Shown piece by piece: positions 1 to 10,021 of a DNA stretch of 64,000 bases. Below the pieces are notes generated by a model. That model was not told where the DNA came from. It saw only the letters and a list, made by a program, of their open reading frames with translations, and did no database searches. Source of the stretch: Stenotrophomonas sp. 704A1 (GTDB taxonomy: Bacteria; Pseudomonadota; Gammaproteobacteria; Xanthomonadales; Xanthomonadaceae); the NCBI RefSeq assembly GCF_030549525.1, contig NZ_CP130831.1:1885501-1949500 (forward strand), read 5' to 3'. Each line of letters opens with the position of its first letter. Positions within the stretch are counted from its first letter, which is position 1. The position numbers were made by a program, and so were the translations under genes.

Positions 1-554
1 TGCGCCACGTGTGCCTCGGCAATCGCCCACAGCTGCCTCTCGACGACCGGCAGACCCGGAAAACCGTCAATGCCGTGGTAGCGGCTGAGCACGCGTTTGA
101 CGTTGCCATCGAGGATCGCGAACGGGTCGTTCCAGGCCTGGCTGAGGATCGCGCCGGCCGTGCTGCGGCCAATGCCGGGCAAGGCATGCAGCGCATCGAA
201 GTCGCGCGGCAGGTCGCCATCGTGCCGTTCGACGCAGCACTTGGCGGCCGCGTGCAGGTTGCGTGCGCGGGCGTAATAGCCCAGCCCGGCCCACTGCGCC
301 ATCACCGCATCGTTGTCGGCGGCGGCGAGGTCGGGCAGGGTCGGGAAGTGCTGCAGGAAGCGCTGGAAGTACGGGATGACCGTGGCGACCTGGGTCTGCT
401 GCAGCATGATTTCCGACAGCCACACCCGGTACGGGCTGCGCGGGTGCTGCCAGGGCAGGTCGTGGCGCCCGTGGTCGTCGAACCAGTGCAGCAGGCGGGC
501 GACGAAGCCATCCTCGGCAGGGGGCGGGGCGCTGGCGGTCGGCTGGCGGGACAT
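1..554 (-). CDS. mutY: A/G-specific adenine glycosylase MutY (3' part outside window)
   Basis: This is a base-excision repair enzyme that removes adenine mispaired with 8-oxoguanine or guanine. About 184 N-terminal codons are visible; the gene runs off the left edge. Seen: the family opening WFDDHGRHDLPW, then PYRVWLSEIMLQQTQVATV, and the helix-hairpin-helix LPGIGRSTAGAI followed by the catalytic-Asp segment AILDGNVKRVLSR. The [4Fe-4S] cysteines and the NUDIX-like 8-oxoG domain would lie beyond the edge. The ATG at 554 is preceded by a GGAG Shine-Dalgarno about 8 bases upstream. It lies downstream of ftsY on the same strand, about 115 bp away. Confidence 0.93.
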   Translation of the reverse strand, partial: MSRQPTASAPPPAEDGFVARLLHWFDDHGRHDLPWQHPRSPYRVWLSEIMLQQTQVATVIPYFQRFLQHFPTLPDLAAADNDAVMAQWAGLGYYARARNLHAAAKCCVERHDGDLPRDFDALHALPGIGRSTAGAILSQAWNDPFAILDGNVKRVLSRYHGIDGFPGLPVVERQLWAIAEAHVA

Positions 555-670
555 CGTTACTCCAGGAGGGCAGCCACCCATGGGGGGTGCTGCTGCGGTG
601 CCGGTCGGCGACCCACAGGGCGCCACCCCGGCGGCAGCAGACCCACGCCGTGCGTGGCTGCGGGCGCGGA

Positions 671-1978
671 TCAGGCGCCCAGCGCTTCAGGCAGCAGGGC
701 GTCGACGAAAGCTTCCGGATCGAACACGCGCAGGTCTTCGGGGCGCTCGCCGATGCCGGCGAAGCGGATCGGGATGCCGAACTCGCGGGCCAGCGCGAAC
801 ACCACGCCGCCCTTGGCGGTGCCGTCCAGCTTGGTCACCACCAGCCCGGTCACGTTCACTGCGGCATTGAACTGGCGCAGCTGCGAGAGCGCGTTCTGGC
901 CGGTGGTGCCATCGATCACCATCAGCACCTCGTGCGGCGCGTCCGCGTCGATCTTGCCGAGCACGCGACGGATCTTGCCCAGTTCGTTCATCAGGCCGGA
1001 CTGGGTATGCAGGCGTCCGGCCGTGTCGGCGATCAGCACCGACGTACCGCGTGCCTTGCCGGCCTGCAGCGCATCGTAGGCCACCGAGGCGGCATCGGCG
1101 TTCTGGCCCTGGGCGACCACGGCCACGCCATTGCGCTCGCCCCAGATCTGCAGCTGGGCCACGGCCGCGGCGCGGAAGGTATCGCCGGCGGCGAGCATCA
1201 GGCTGTGGCCATCGTCCTTGAAGCGCTTGGCCAGCTTGCCGATGGTGGTGGTCTTGCCGACGCCGTTGACGCCCACGGTCAGCACCACGAAGGGCTTGGC
1301 AGTGCGGTCGATCAGCAGCGGCTTGGCCACCGGCTGCAGGATGGCGATCAGGTCCGAACGCAGCGCTGCCAGCAGGGCATTGGCATCGACGAACTCGCGC
1401 GCCTTCATGCGCTTGCGCAGGTCGCCGATCAGGTCGGTGGTGGCGGCGATGCCGACGTCGGCGGTCAGCAGCGCTGTTTCGATTTCGTCCAGCAGGTCGT
1501 CATCGAGCTTCGGATTGCGCGAGAACAGCCCGCCAAAGCTGCGCGCAAAGGCGCTGTTGCGCAGGCGCTCGCGCCAGCCGGGCTTGCCGGCGGGGGCCGC
1601 CGGCGCATCGACCAGCACCGGCAGGTCGGCGGCGGGGGCTGCCGGTTCCTCGGCCGGGATGACCGGTGCCAGCGGCGCGAGCACGGCGGCGGCAGCCAGT
1701 GCTTCGGCCTCGAAGTCCTCCGGCGCGATGACCCGGTCCGGCACCGCGGCAACCGGCGCTGCGGGCGCGGGCTGAACCGGCGCGGGCGCGGCGGTGGTCG
1801 AGGCCGGCGCAGGCGCGGGCGCCACGGGTTCAGCTGCCGGTGCAGTCACCGGGGCTGCCGGTGCGGGCTCGGCCGTCGGGAACGCGGCGGCCAGCTCTTC
1901 AGCCGAGTAGTGCTGGGTCTTGGGCGCGTCCGGTGCGGCGGCGTCCTGGGGCTTCTTGCGGCGGAAAAAACTGAGCAT
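671..1978 (-). CDS. ftsY: Signal recognition particle receptor FtsY
   Basis: FtsY is the SRP receptor GTPase. It docks ribosome-nascent-chain/SRP complexes at the inner membrane for co-translational insertion. The protein has 435 residues. It begins MLSFFRRKKP, then has a long Ala/Pro-rich acidic A domain (about residues 10-130), an N domain (130-225) and the G domain. The G1 P-loop GVNGVGKTTT lies at 236-245, followed by AGDTFRAAA, DTAGR and the TKLDG guanine-specificity motif. The low-complexity A domain is typical of Xanthomonadaceae. The gene is divergent from the small flagellar-rod-like gene at 2108. Confidence 0.97.
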   Translation of the reverse strand: MLSFFRRKKPQDAAAPDAPKTQHYSAEELAAAFPTAEPAPAAPVTAPAAEPVAPAPAPASTTAAPAPVQPAPAAPVAAVPDRVIAPEDFEAEALAAAAVLAPLAPVIPAEEPAAPAADLPVLVDAPAAPAGKPGWRERLRNSAFARSFGGLFSRNPKLDDDLLDEIETALLTADVGIAATTDLIGDLRKRMKAREFVDANALLAALRSDLIAILQPVAKPLLIDRTAKPFVVLTVGVNGVGKTTTIGKLAKRFKDDGHSLMLAAGDTFRAAAVAQLQIWGERNGVAVVAQGQNADAASVAYDALQAGKARGTSVLIADTAGRLHTQSGLMNELGKIRRVLGKIDADAPHEVLMVIDGTTGQNALSQLRQFNAAVNVTGLVVTKLDGTAKGGVVFALAREFGIPIRFAGIGERPEDLRVFDPEAFVDALLPEALGA

Positions 1979-2107
1979 TGGCGAAAGGCGCTGAAATCAG
2001 GGGGATATGCTACCACTGGGGCCTGTCGGGCCGATGTGGACTCAAGGTCGCGGCCCGCCGGCCGTTAACCGGTCCGGAGGGCTGCGCGGAGCGGCCCGGA
2101 GACCGCC

Positions 2108-2407
2108 ATGAACAACGTGATGGGAATCGCCCTCGGCGGGATGCGTGCGGCCCAGCAGGGCGTGCAGGTGGCCGCGCATAACCTGGCCAACCTGGCGACT
2201 TCTGATGCCAGGCGCCTGCAGCTGCAGCGTAGTGCCGTGGAGCAGGGCGGGATACAGGTCTCGGTGACCCCTGCCGGCGCCGATGCCAACGCGCCGCTGG
2301 GGGATCTGTTGGCAGCGAAAGCCGAGGTGGTGGCCTTCGCCGCCAATGCCACGGTGATCCGCCGCCAGGACCAGATGCTGGGTTCGCTGCTGGATCGCGA
2401 GGTTTGA
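2108..2407 (+). CDS. Orphan flagellar basal-body rod-like protein
   Basis: A 99-residue protein. Its first 30 residues carry the rod/hook N-terminal signature of FlgB/FlgC/FlgG-type axial proteins (ALGGMRAAQQGVQVAAHNLANLAT). The C-terminus has the matching coiled segment AAKAEVVAFAANATVIRRQDQM, which resembles the C-terminal axial helix with most of the middle domain missing. The gene stands alone, far from any flagellar operon in this window, so a role in flagella is an inference from the motif only. The start at 2108 follows a GGAG-like stretch (gcccggagaccgcc). It could be a minimal rod-like protein or a relic. Confidence 0.72.
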   Translation: MNNVMGIALGGMRAAQQGVQVAAHNLANLATSDARRLQLQRSAVEQGGIQVSVTPAGADANAPLGDLLAAKAEVVAFAANATVIRRQDQMLGSLLDREV

Positions 2408-2419
2408 GCAGCCCGCACC

Positions 2420-2494
2420 GGTAGGTGCCGAAAGGGCGTGTCACCCAGGTCGGCCTCTACCAGAGTGCGGGCAGCGCCGGGCCATGCCCGGCGC
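2420..2494. repeat. SMAG-like palindromic elements between convergent genes
   Basis: Two stem-loops lie between the rod-like gene and the htpG stop codon. The first, 2420-2461, has arms GGTAGGTGCCGA and TCGGCCTCTACC (10 of 12 paired), with the GTAG head typical of Stenotrophomonas SMAG repeats. The second, 2474-2494, is a perfect 9-bp stem GCGCCGGGC with loop CAT. The region probably also stops transcription from both sides, although no clear T-run follows. Confidence 0.6.
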
Positions 2495-2505
2495 CCCGCA
2501 GTCGA

Positions 2506-4398
2506 TCAGGCCGACAGTTCCAGCAGCAGCTTGTTCAGGCGTGCCACATAGGCGCCCGGGTCCTTCAGGCTGTCACCGGCAGCCAGCGCGGCCTGGTCGA
2601 ACAGCACCCGGCCCAGATCGTCGAAGCGCGCGCCATCGGCCTCGGCATCGAGCTTGGCGATCAACGGGTGGCCGGGGTTGATCTCCAGCACCGGCTTGCT
2701 GTCGGGCACCTTCTGCCCGCTGGCTTCCAGGATCTGGCGCATCTGCAGGCCCAGGTCCTGCTCGCCGATGGCCAGCACCGCCGGCGAATCGGTCAGGCGG
2801 TGCGAGACGCGCACTTCGGCGACGTCGTCGCCGAGCACGGTCTTCAGGCGCTCGACCAGGCCCTGCTTGTCCTTGGCGGCGGCTTCCTGTTCCTGCTTGT
2901 CGGCTTCGCTTTCCAGCGCCCCGAGGTCCAGATCGCCACGGGCGATGTCGACGAAGCCCTTGCCGTCGAAATCGGTCAGGTAGCCCATCAGCCACTCATC
3001 GATGCGGTCGGTCAGCAGCAGTACCTCGACGCCCTTCTTGCGGAACACTTCCAGGTGCGGGCTGTTGCGGACCTGGCTGTAGCTCTCGCCGGTCAGGTAA
3101 TAGATCTTGTCCTGGCCTTCGGCCATGCGGCCGATGTACTCGGCCAGCGAGACGGTCTGTGCATCGCCGTCGCCCCGGGTGGAGGCGAAGCGCAGCAGGC
3201 CGGCGACCTTCTCGCGGTTGTTGTAGTCCTCGGCCGGGCCTTCCTTCAGCACCTGGCCGAATTCCTTCCAGAACGTGGCGTACTGCTCGGGCTTGTCCGT
3301 GGCCAGCTTCTCCAGCATGTCCAGCGCGCGCTTGGTCAGCGCGGCCTTCATCGAATCGATGACCGGGCCGGACTGCAGGATCTCGCGCGAGACGTTCAGC
3401 GACAGATCGTTGGAATCGACCACGCCCTTGATGAAGCGCAGGTACAGCGGCAGGAACTGCTCGGCCTGGTCCATCACGAAGACGCGCTGCACGTACAGCT
3501 TCAGGCCCTTGGGCGCGTCGCGGTGGTACAGGTCGAACGGGGCGCGGCCGGGCACGTACAGCAGCGAGGTGTACTCGAGCTTGCCCTCGACCTTGTTGTG
3601 GCTCCACGCCAGCGGGTCGCTGTGATCGTGGGCGACGTGCTTGTAGAACTCGCTGTACTCGGCATCGCTGATCTCGGTGCGCGGACGGGTCCACAGCGCG
3701 CTGGCGCGGTTGACCGTCTCCCACTCGACGGCAGCCCCTTCTTCTCCGCCTTCCTTGGGCATCTGGATCGGCAGGCCGATATGGTCGGAGTACTTCTTGA
3801 GGATGCTGCGCAGGCGCCAGCCGTCGGCGAAGTCGTGCTCGCCGTCCTTCAGGTGCAGCACGATGCGGGTACCGCGCTCGGCCTTGTCGATGGTGGCGAC
3901 GTCGAAGTCACCTTCGCCGCGCGAGGTCCAGCGCACGCCTTCGGCGGCCGGCAGGCCGGCACGGCGCGAGGTCACTTCCACCTGGTCGGCGACGATGAAG
4001 GCGCTGTAGAAACCGACGCCGAACTGGCCGATCAGCTGCGAGTCCTTCTTCTGGTCACCGGACAGCTGGCGCAGGAAGTCGCCGGTACCGGACTTGGCGA
4101 TCGTGCCCAGGTGGGCGATGGCATCGGCGCGGCTCATGCCAATGCCGTTGTCTTCGATGGTGATGGTGTGGGCGGCCGGATCGAAACTGACGCGCACGCG
4201 CAGTTCGCTGTCGCCTTCCAGCAGCGCCGGCTGGGTCAGCGCTTCGAAGCGGAGCTTGTCGGCGGCGTCGGCGGCGTTGGAGACCAGCTCGCGGAGGAAG
4301 ATCTCCTTGTTGGAGTACAGCGAGTGGATCATCAGCTGCAGCAGCTGCTTGACCTCGGTCTGGAAGCCAAGGGTTTCGGTCTGGGTCGTCTCGGTCAT
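2506..4398 (-). CDS. htpG: Molecular chaperone HtpG (Hsp90 family)
   Basis: Bacterial Hsp90, a dimeric ATP-dependent cytosolic chaperone. The protein has 630 residues, close to the E. coli length. The N-terminal GHKL ATPase domain is evident: [27 protein letters not shown] opening, EDNGIGM, then [11 protein letters not shown]. Middle and C-terminal dimerisation domains follow. The frame stays open upstream to 4872, but homology begins at [12 protein letters not shown]. The ATG at 4398 has a GGAG about 9 bases upstream, so the long upstream extension is rejected. It is followed (5' side) by a 700-bp repeat-rich gap. Confidence 0.97.
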   Translation of the reverse strand: MTETTQTETLGFQTEVKQLLQLMIHSLYSNKEIFLRELVSNAADAADKLRFEALTQPALLEGDSELRVRVSFDPAAHTITIEDNGIGMSRADAIAHLGTIAKSGTGDFLRQLSGDQKKDSQLIGQFGVGFYSAFIVADQVEVTSRRAGLPAAEGVRWTSRGEGDFDVATIDKAERGTRIVLHLKDGEHDFADGWRLRSILKKYSDHIGLPIQMPKEGGEEGAAVEWETVNRASALWTRPRTEISDAEYSEFYKHVAHDHSDPLAWSHNKVEGKLEYTSLLYVPGRAPFDLYHRDAPKGLKLYVQRVFVMDQAEQFLPLYLRFIKGVVDSNDLSLNVSREILQSGPVIDSMKAALTKRALDMLEKLATDKPEQYATFWKEFGQVLKEGPAEDYNNREKVAGLLRFASTRGDGDAQTVSLAEYIGRMAEGQDKIYYLTGESYSQVRNSPHLEVFRKKGVEVLLLTDRIDEWLMGYLTDFDGKGFVDIARGDLDLGALESEADKQEQEAAAKDKQGLVERLKTVLGDDVAEVRVSHRLTDSPAVLAIGEQDLGLQMRQILEASGQKVPDSKPVLEINPGHPLIAKLDAEADGARFDDLGRVLFDQAALAAGDSLKDPGAYVARLNKLLLELSA

Positions 4399-4568
4399 CG
4401 GGTAGGGCTCCATGTGCAATGCCGCGCCAGCGTGTGCGGCCTGGGCAAGGGGTAGGGGTGATTGTCCCGAAATCAAGGGGTTCTTCCGGCAGGGCTGCGC
4501 CCTGCACCCGCAGAAGCCGAGGCAACAGCAACAGCAACAGCCGGCTCTGGGTTGTCTGTCGGTCTGGC

Positions 4569-4819
4569 GGGGCGGTGTGGGCTGGCAGGACACGCCGTAA
4601 ACCCCCAGGCCGGCCCAGCCGCTGGCGGCTGCGCGTTCGGGCGCTTGCGAAGCAGTGCTTCGCAAGCAAAGCGCCCTCACCCATGGGGGTTCGATGGCGC
4701 CTTGCTCGTGTGCGCTGTCCTGCGCACACGGCAAGACCGGGGTTGGGCGTCCTGCCCAACCCGCCCGAGGCATGCCTCGGGCCCATGGCGCCAACGGTCC
4801 TGCCAACCCACACCGCCCC
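4569..4819. repeat. 251-bp nested palindromic element
   Basis: The outer 23-bp arms at 4569-4591 and 4797-4819 are inverted copies with one mismatch. Inside are at least four smaller palindromes. They are 4643-4667 (12-bp arms around one base), 4707-4730 (CGTGTGCGC arms, extended by CTTGC/GCAAG), 4741-4761 (GGTTGGGC arms), and 4763-4782 (perfect 20-bp palindrome GCCCGAGGC/ATGCCTCGGGC). The whole could fold as a branched hairpin in DNA or RNA. Function unknown; a compound intergenic repeat is the simplest reading. Confidence 0.8.
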
Positions 4820-4822
4820 ACC

Positions 4823-4880
4823 TCTGACAGGTTCCTGCGGCTGTTGGTAGGTGTCGACCTTGGTCGGCACATCTGTCAGA
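4823..4880. repeat. SMAG-like hairpin with flanking stem
   Basis: A core GTAGGTGTCGACC-TT-GGTCGGCAC at 4847-4870 forms a stem with one G-T mismatch and carries the GTAG head. It is enclosed by a second perfect 8-bp stem, TCTGACAG (4823-4830) with CTGTCAGA (4873-4880). Confidence 0.65.
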
Positions 4881-4925
4881 TCTCGACACATCAAATGACG
4901 GGCATCGGATTTCGTCTGGGGCAGA

Positions 4926-4944
4926 GCCCCCTGAGTCAGGGGGC
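4926..4944. repeat. Perfect 19-bp palindrome
   Basis: GCCCCCTGA and TCAGGGGGC are exact inverted arms around one G. It lies upstream of rsmD and is not followed by a T-run, so a terminator role is uncertain. Confidence 0.55.
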
Positions 4945-5112
4945 GGCCGCGAAGCGGCGGGGGTCTGGGAGCTGGTAAGTGGGGCCCGCGTTTCGCGCAG
5001 CGAAGCGTGGGAGCGACAGCGCGCATGCGTTGGCGCGTACCCGGGCGCCGCCCGGCCGAACTACAATCCCGCTCATGCTGAAATTCCCGAACACCCCCCG
5101 CCCGGGGCGCCG

Positions 5113-5691
5113 ATGAGCGGCCGTGGTGGCAATGAGGGCCAGGTCCGCATCATCGGCGGGCGCTGGCGCAATACCCGTCTGCCGGTGCCGATCCTGCCGG
5201 GCCTGCGGCCCAGCAGCGACCGTGTGCGCGAAACGCTGTTCAACTGGTTGATGCCCAAGCTGGGCGGCGCGCGGGTGCTGGACCTGTTCGCCGGCAGCGG
5301 CGCGCTGGGCCTGGAGGCGGTCTCGCGCGGGGCCGGCCACGCCACCCTGGTCGAGCGCGATGCCGTGCTGGCGCGCAATCTGTCGGCGGCAGTGGCCCGG
5401 CTGCAGGCCGCCGAACAGGTCGCCGTGGTCCAGGCCGATGCTCTGCGCTGGCTGCAGGGCGCGCCGCCGCTGCAGGCCGATCTGGTGTTCATCGACCCGC
5501 CGTTCGCCGACGGCCTGTGGCAGGACGTGCTGGCCCAGCTGCCGCGGCACCTGGCTGCCGATGCCTGGCTGTACCTGGAGTCGCCGGCCGGGCATGCGCC
5601 GCTGTTGCCGCCGGACTGGCTGCTGCACCGCGAGGGCGGCACCCGCGAGGTGCGCTTTGCCCTGTACCGCCGCGCCACTGCTACACTTTGA
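5113..5691 (+). CDS. rsmD: 16S rRNA (guanine(966)-N(2))-methyltransferase
   Basis: A SAM-dependent methyltransferase that modifies G966 of 16S rRNA in the 30S subunit. It has 192 residues, the usual length. Seen: the family opening VRIIGGRWRNTRLPV, the RPSSDRVRETLFNWL segment, the SAM motif VLDLFAGSGALGLEAVSRGA, and the catalytic motif FIDPPF (the D/NPPY-like motif of N-methyltransferases). It lies 27 bp before coaD, the usual rsmD-coaD pairing, so the two are probably co-transcribed. Confidence 0.95.
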   Translation: MSGRGGNEGQVRIIGGRWRNTRLPVPILPGLRPSSDRVRETLFNWLMPKLGGARVLDLFAGSGALGLEAVSRGAGHATLVERDAVLARNLSAAVARLQAAEQVAVVQADALRWLQGAPPLQADLVFIDPPFADGLWQDVLAQLPRHLAADAWLYLESPAGHAPLLPPDWLLHREGGTREVRFALYRRATATL

Positions 5692-6228
<537 letters not shown>

Positions 6229-6307
6229 GCCCTGCGCAGCCGTAGATCCTGTAGTACCACGCACCGCCATTACGCACACCAACACGCACCATCTCGGGAG
6301 GAAACCC

Positions 6308-6802
6308 ATGAACAACACCATGCGCGCGATGCTGATCGCTTCGTTTGCCCTGGCTTTCACCGCCTGCAAGAAGGAAGAAGCGGCCGCTCCGGCCGACGAG
6401 GCCAAGCAGGCCCTGGTCGCACCGGCCAAGGAAGACGACGCTGGCTGGAAGAAGTACCTGCAGGAAGTTGCCATCCAGAACATGGGCAACATCACCAACA
6501 GCCCGTTCCTGTACTACCTCTCGCCGGAATCGGATCCGGACTTCCAGGCCAAGTACGAGCGCCAGACCGAAAGCGCGACCCAGGCCGTGGCCCGTGGCGT
6601 GCAGCCGGGCAACATGCTGGCCTTCGGTTCGTCGGCCTCGGGCAAGATGGCTGACATGATCCAGGCCGTGTTCAAGGACGTGTCGCCGGATTCGATGAAG
6701 GGCGTGCGCGTCGTCTTCATCGGTCAGTCGGCCGACAACGCCCGTGTCCAGGCGGCGGTGCAGCCGACCGGCGCCGAGTACATCTTCGTCGAAGCCAAGT
6801 AA
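6308..6802 (+). CDS. Putative lipoprotein of unknown function
   Basis: A 164-residue protein with a signal peptide ending in the lipobox FTAC (Cys at residue 20), followed by a KKEEAAAPA linker. It should therefore be lipidated and anchored in the envelope. The mature part shows no motif I can name; one stretch (SSASGKMADMIQAVFKDV) looks helical and the C-terminus is beta-like (GAEYIFVEAK). The start is clear: a GGAGG Shine-Dalgarno lies 7 bases before ATG 6308. It is probably transcribed separately from coaD. Confidence 0.85.
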   Translation: MNNTMRAMLIASFALAFTACKKEEAAAPADEAKQALVAPAKEDDAGWKKYLQEVAIQNMGNITNSPFLYYLSPESDPDFQAKYERQTESATQAVARGVQPGNMLAFGSSASGKMADMIQAVFKDVSPDSMKGVRVVFIGQSADNARVQAAVQPTGAEYIFVEAK

Positions 6803-6934
6803 GACCGAGCCGTGGCGGCCACGCTGCGGCGTGGCCCGGGCGGTGCCCTGCAACGGGTGCCGCTGATGACCTGACCGGCCCGCGCGCCCGCGCAGGCCGG
6901 TCCTTGTCCCAAGGCGCGGGCGTGGAGTATCGCC

Positions 6935-7216
6935 ATGTCGCTGAAAATCAATGAGCTCTGCGTCAACTGCGACGTCTGCGAGCCGGCCTGCCCGAACCAG
7001 GCCATCTCGATGGGTGAAACCATCTACGTGATCGACCCCGCCCGGTGCACCGAGTGCGTGGGCCATTTCGACGAGCCACAGTGCGTGGTCGTGTGCCCGG
7101 TAGAGTGCATCGACCCCGATCCGGACATCGTCGAGACCGAAGTCGAGCTGCTGGCCAAGCTGCGCCAGCTGCAGCACGACCATCCCGAACTCTATGCGGA
7201 GCCCCCATCCGAATGA
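6935..7216 (+). CDS. yfhL: YfhL-type 2x[4Fe-4S] ferredoxin
   Basis: A 93-residue soluble electron carrier. Two cluster-binding motifs are visible: CVNCDVCEPAC-P (residues about 9-19) and CTECVGHFDEPQCVVVCPVEC, with the longer inter-cysteine loop typical of the Alvin/YfhL class. Its stop codon overlaps the ggt start (ATGA at 7213-7216), so the two genes are translationally coupled, an unusual pairing with no obvious biochemical link. Confidence 0.9.
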   Translation: MSLKINELCVNCDVCEPACPNQAISMGETIYVIDPARCTECVGHFDEPQCVVVCPVECIDPDPDIVETEVELLAKLRQLQHDHPELYAEPPSE

Positions 7217-8952
7217 AGCCGTTCGCCCGTCCGCCCGTGCTGCTGGGCCTTCTGCTCGGCCTGCTGCTGAGTCCTGCCACCTGGGCCCAGGCCCCGGTCC
7301 GCGCCGAGCGTCCCGACGGTGCCGCCATTGCCAGCGGCCATGCCCTGGCCACCCAGGCCGGGGTGGACATCCTCGGCCAGGGCGGCAACGCCTTCGATGC
7401 GGCGGTGGCGGTGTCGTCCACGCTGGCCGTGGTCGAGCCGATCAGTTCCGGCCTGGGCGGTGGTGGCTTCTTCCTGCTGCATGATGCGGCCACCGGCAAG
7501 GACGTGATGCTGGATGCGCGCGAAACCGCGCCGGCTGCCGCTACGCCGCAGGCCTTCCTCGACAGCAAGGGCGATCTGGACCGCGACCGTTCGGTCAATG
7601 GCGCATGGTCGGCCGGCATCCCGGGGCTGCCGGCGGCGCTGGTGGAGCTGTCGGCCAAGCATGGCAAGCTGCCGCTGTCGGTGTCGCTGCAGCCGGCGAT
7701 CCGCATCGCCCGCGAAGGTTTCCCGGTCTACGCGCGCATGGCCAGGGGCTACCAGTCGCGGCGTGAGGTGATGGAGCGCTACCCCGGCACGCGCGAGGTG
7801 TACCTGCGCAACGGCAGGCCGATCGCCGAGGGCGATGTGTTCCGGCAGCCGGAACTGGCGCAGACGCTGGAGCGCCTGGCCGCCGGGGGGTTCGACGGCT
7901 TCTACAGGGGCCAGACCGGCAAGCTGCTGCTGGCCGGCGTGAAGCAGGCCGGTGCCCGCTGGACCGCCGAGGAACTGGCCGGCTACCGGGTGAAGCTGCG
8001 CGAGCCGATCGTGTTCAACTACAACGGCTGGAAGATCACCACCGCGCCGCCGCCGTCGTCCGGTGGCATCGCCTTGGCCAGCATGCTGCAGATCCTGGAA
8101 GGCTGGGACATCAAGCAGATGGATCCGGCGCACCGCACCCACCTGGTGGTGGAGTCGATGCGCCGCGCCTACCGCGACCGCACCTTCTTCCTAGGCGACC
8201 CGGACTTCGTGCAGATTCCGCAGAAGGTGCTGGCCAGCAGGGATTACGCGCAGGGCCTGCGCGCGACCATCCACCCGGAAAAGGCGACTCCCAGCGATCT
8301 GCTGTCGGGCAACCCGACGCCGTTGGAGGATGACGAAACCACCCATTTCTCGATCATTGATCGCGATGGCAACCGCGTGGGCGCTACCCAGACCGTCAAC
8401 CTGCTGTACGGCTCGGGCCTGATTCCGAAGGGCACCGGCGTGCTGCTGAACAACGAGATGGATGATTTCGCGCTGAAGCCGGGCACGCCCAATGCATTTG
8501 GCGTGATGGGCTATGCGGCCAATGCGCCGAAGGCCGGCAAGCGCATGCTCAGCTCGATGACGCCGACCTTCATGGAGAACGCCGACAAGGTGATCGTGCT
8601 GGGAACACCGGGTGGCAGCCGCATCATCACCATGGTGCTGCTGGGCATCCTCGGCTACGACGCCGGGCTGGACGCGCAGCAGGTCGCCGCACTGCCGCGC
8701 TACCACCACCAGTGGCTGCCGGACCTGATCGAGGCCGAAAGCGATGCGTTCGATGCTGCGACGATCAGGCAGCTGCAGGCGATGGGCCACAGGATCGACC
8801 TGCCGGGCGAGGTGGCTGCCGGCGGCCGCGGTTCCAGCCATGTGTGGGGCAACCTGCAGACGGTGGAGTGGGACCGCCGGGCGAACCGGCTGTTCGGCGG
8901 CAGCGACCCGCGCAATCCGGTCGGCAGCGCCCAGGTCGTGCCCGGCCGCTAA
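7213..8952 (+). CDS. ggt: Gamma-glutamyltransferase (exported)
   Basis: Hydrolyses or transfers the gamma-glutamyl group of glutathione and related peptides in the periplasm. It has 579 residues with a cleavable signal peptide (LLLGLLLGLLLSPATWAQA). It is an N-terminal nucleophile hydrolase: the precursor is expected to self-cleave before the Thr in DDETTHFSIID. Also seen are the Gly-rich substrate motif LGTPGGSRII and the SSGLGGGGFFLLHD segment. The start was set at the ATG that overlaps the ferredoxin stop; the frame is open farther upstream but that extension lies inside the ferredoxin gene. Confidence 0.95.
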   Translation: MKPFARPPVLLGLLLGLLLSPATWAQAPVRAERPDGAAIASGHALATQAGVDILGQGGNAFDAAVAVSSTLAVVEPISSGLGGGGFFLLHDAATGKDVMLDARETAPAAATPQAFLDSKGDLDRDRSVNGAWSAGIPGLPAALVELSAKHGKLPLSVSLQPAIRIAREGFPVYARMARGYQSRREVMERYPGTREVYLRNGRPIAEGDVFRQPELAQTLERLAAGGFDGFYRGQTGKLLLAGVKQAGARWTAEELAGYRVKLREPIVFNYNGWKITTAPPPSSGGIALASMLQILEGWDIKQMDPAHRTHLVVESMRRAYRDRTFFLGDPDFVQIPQKVLASRDYAQGLRATIHPEKATPSDLLSGNPTPLEDDETTHFSIIDRDGNRVGATQTVNLLYGSGLIPKGTGVLLNNEMDDFALKPGTPNAFGVMGYAANAPKAGKRMLSSMTPTFMENADKVIVLGTPGGSRIITMVLLGILGYDAGLDAQQVAALPRYHHQWLPDLIEAESDAFDAATIRQLQAMGHRIDLPGEVAAGGRGSSHVWGNLQTVEWDRRANRLFGGSDPRNPVGSAQVVPGR

Positions 8953-8962
8953 ACGCTGCGCC

Positions 8963-9020
8963 CGCCGGGCACCGCCCGGCGCTGCCTGGACCCCGCCACA
9001 CGGCGGGGTTCCGTGTTTCT
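8963..9020 (+). terminator. ggt terminator (two hairpins)
   Basis: A SMAG-like stem CGCCGGGC-ACC-GCCCGGCG (8963-8981) is followed by CCCCGCC-ACAC-GGCGGGG (8991-9008) and a T-rich tail (ttccgtgtttcttt). This is the expected form of an intrinsic terminator after ggt. Confidence 0.75.
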
Positions 9021-9061
9021 TTCTAGCGATTATTTAACGAGCCGCCGTCGATAATTGCGCC

Positions 9062-9949
<888 letters not shown>

Positions 9950-9953
9950 GACA

Positions 9954-10004
9954 GCGGGCGCAGGCCGCGCCCGCAGCAGCGCCCGGCCGGCAGGCAGGGC
10001 GCTG
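9954..10004. terminator. Paired hairpins between convergent genes
   Basis: Stem GCGGGCGC/GCGCCCGC (9954-9974) and stem CAGCGCCC/GGGCGCTG (9977-10004) separate the MBL gene and upp. There is no strong T-run, so activity is inferred from placement. Confidence 0.5.
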
Positions 10005-10021
10005 GGCCACGTCAGCGGGGT

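Larger units (their letters stand above)
4399..5112. other. 714-bp gene-free gap between divergent htpG and rsmD
   Basis: No credible gene lies here on either strand. The gap holds an AACAGC microsatellite (three units, about 4522-4541), the nested palindromic block at 4569-4819, a SMAG-like hairpin at 4823-4880, and a perfect 19-bp palindrome at 4926-4944. The htpG promoter should lie near 4400-4560; no confident sigma-32 site could be read. Confidence 0.75.

Noticed and set aside
2425..4455. 676-codon open frame opposite htpG
   Set aside because: Low-complexity Gln/Ala/Val composition mirrors the htpG codons; no domain is visible.
4522..4541. AACAGC microsatellite as a phase-variation switch
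   Set aside because: Only three units, hexanucleotide (frame neutral), and not inside a supported gene.
4399..4872. N-terminal extension of htpG to a 788-residue protein
   Set aside because: Homology begins at MTETTQ..., the extension crosses the palindromic repeat block, and ATG 4398 has a good ribosome site.
6817..6836. Terminator after the lipoprotein gene at 6308
   Set aside because: The GGCCACGC/GCGTGGCC stem is real but no T-run follows, and such GC stems are common by chance here.
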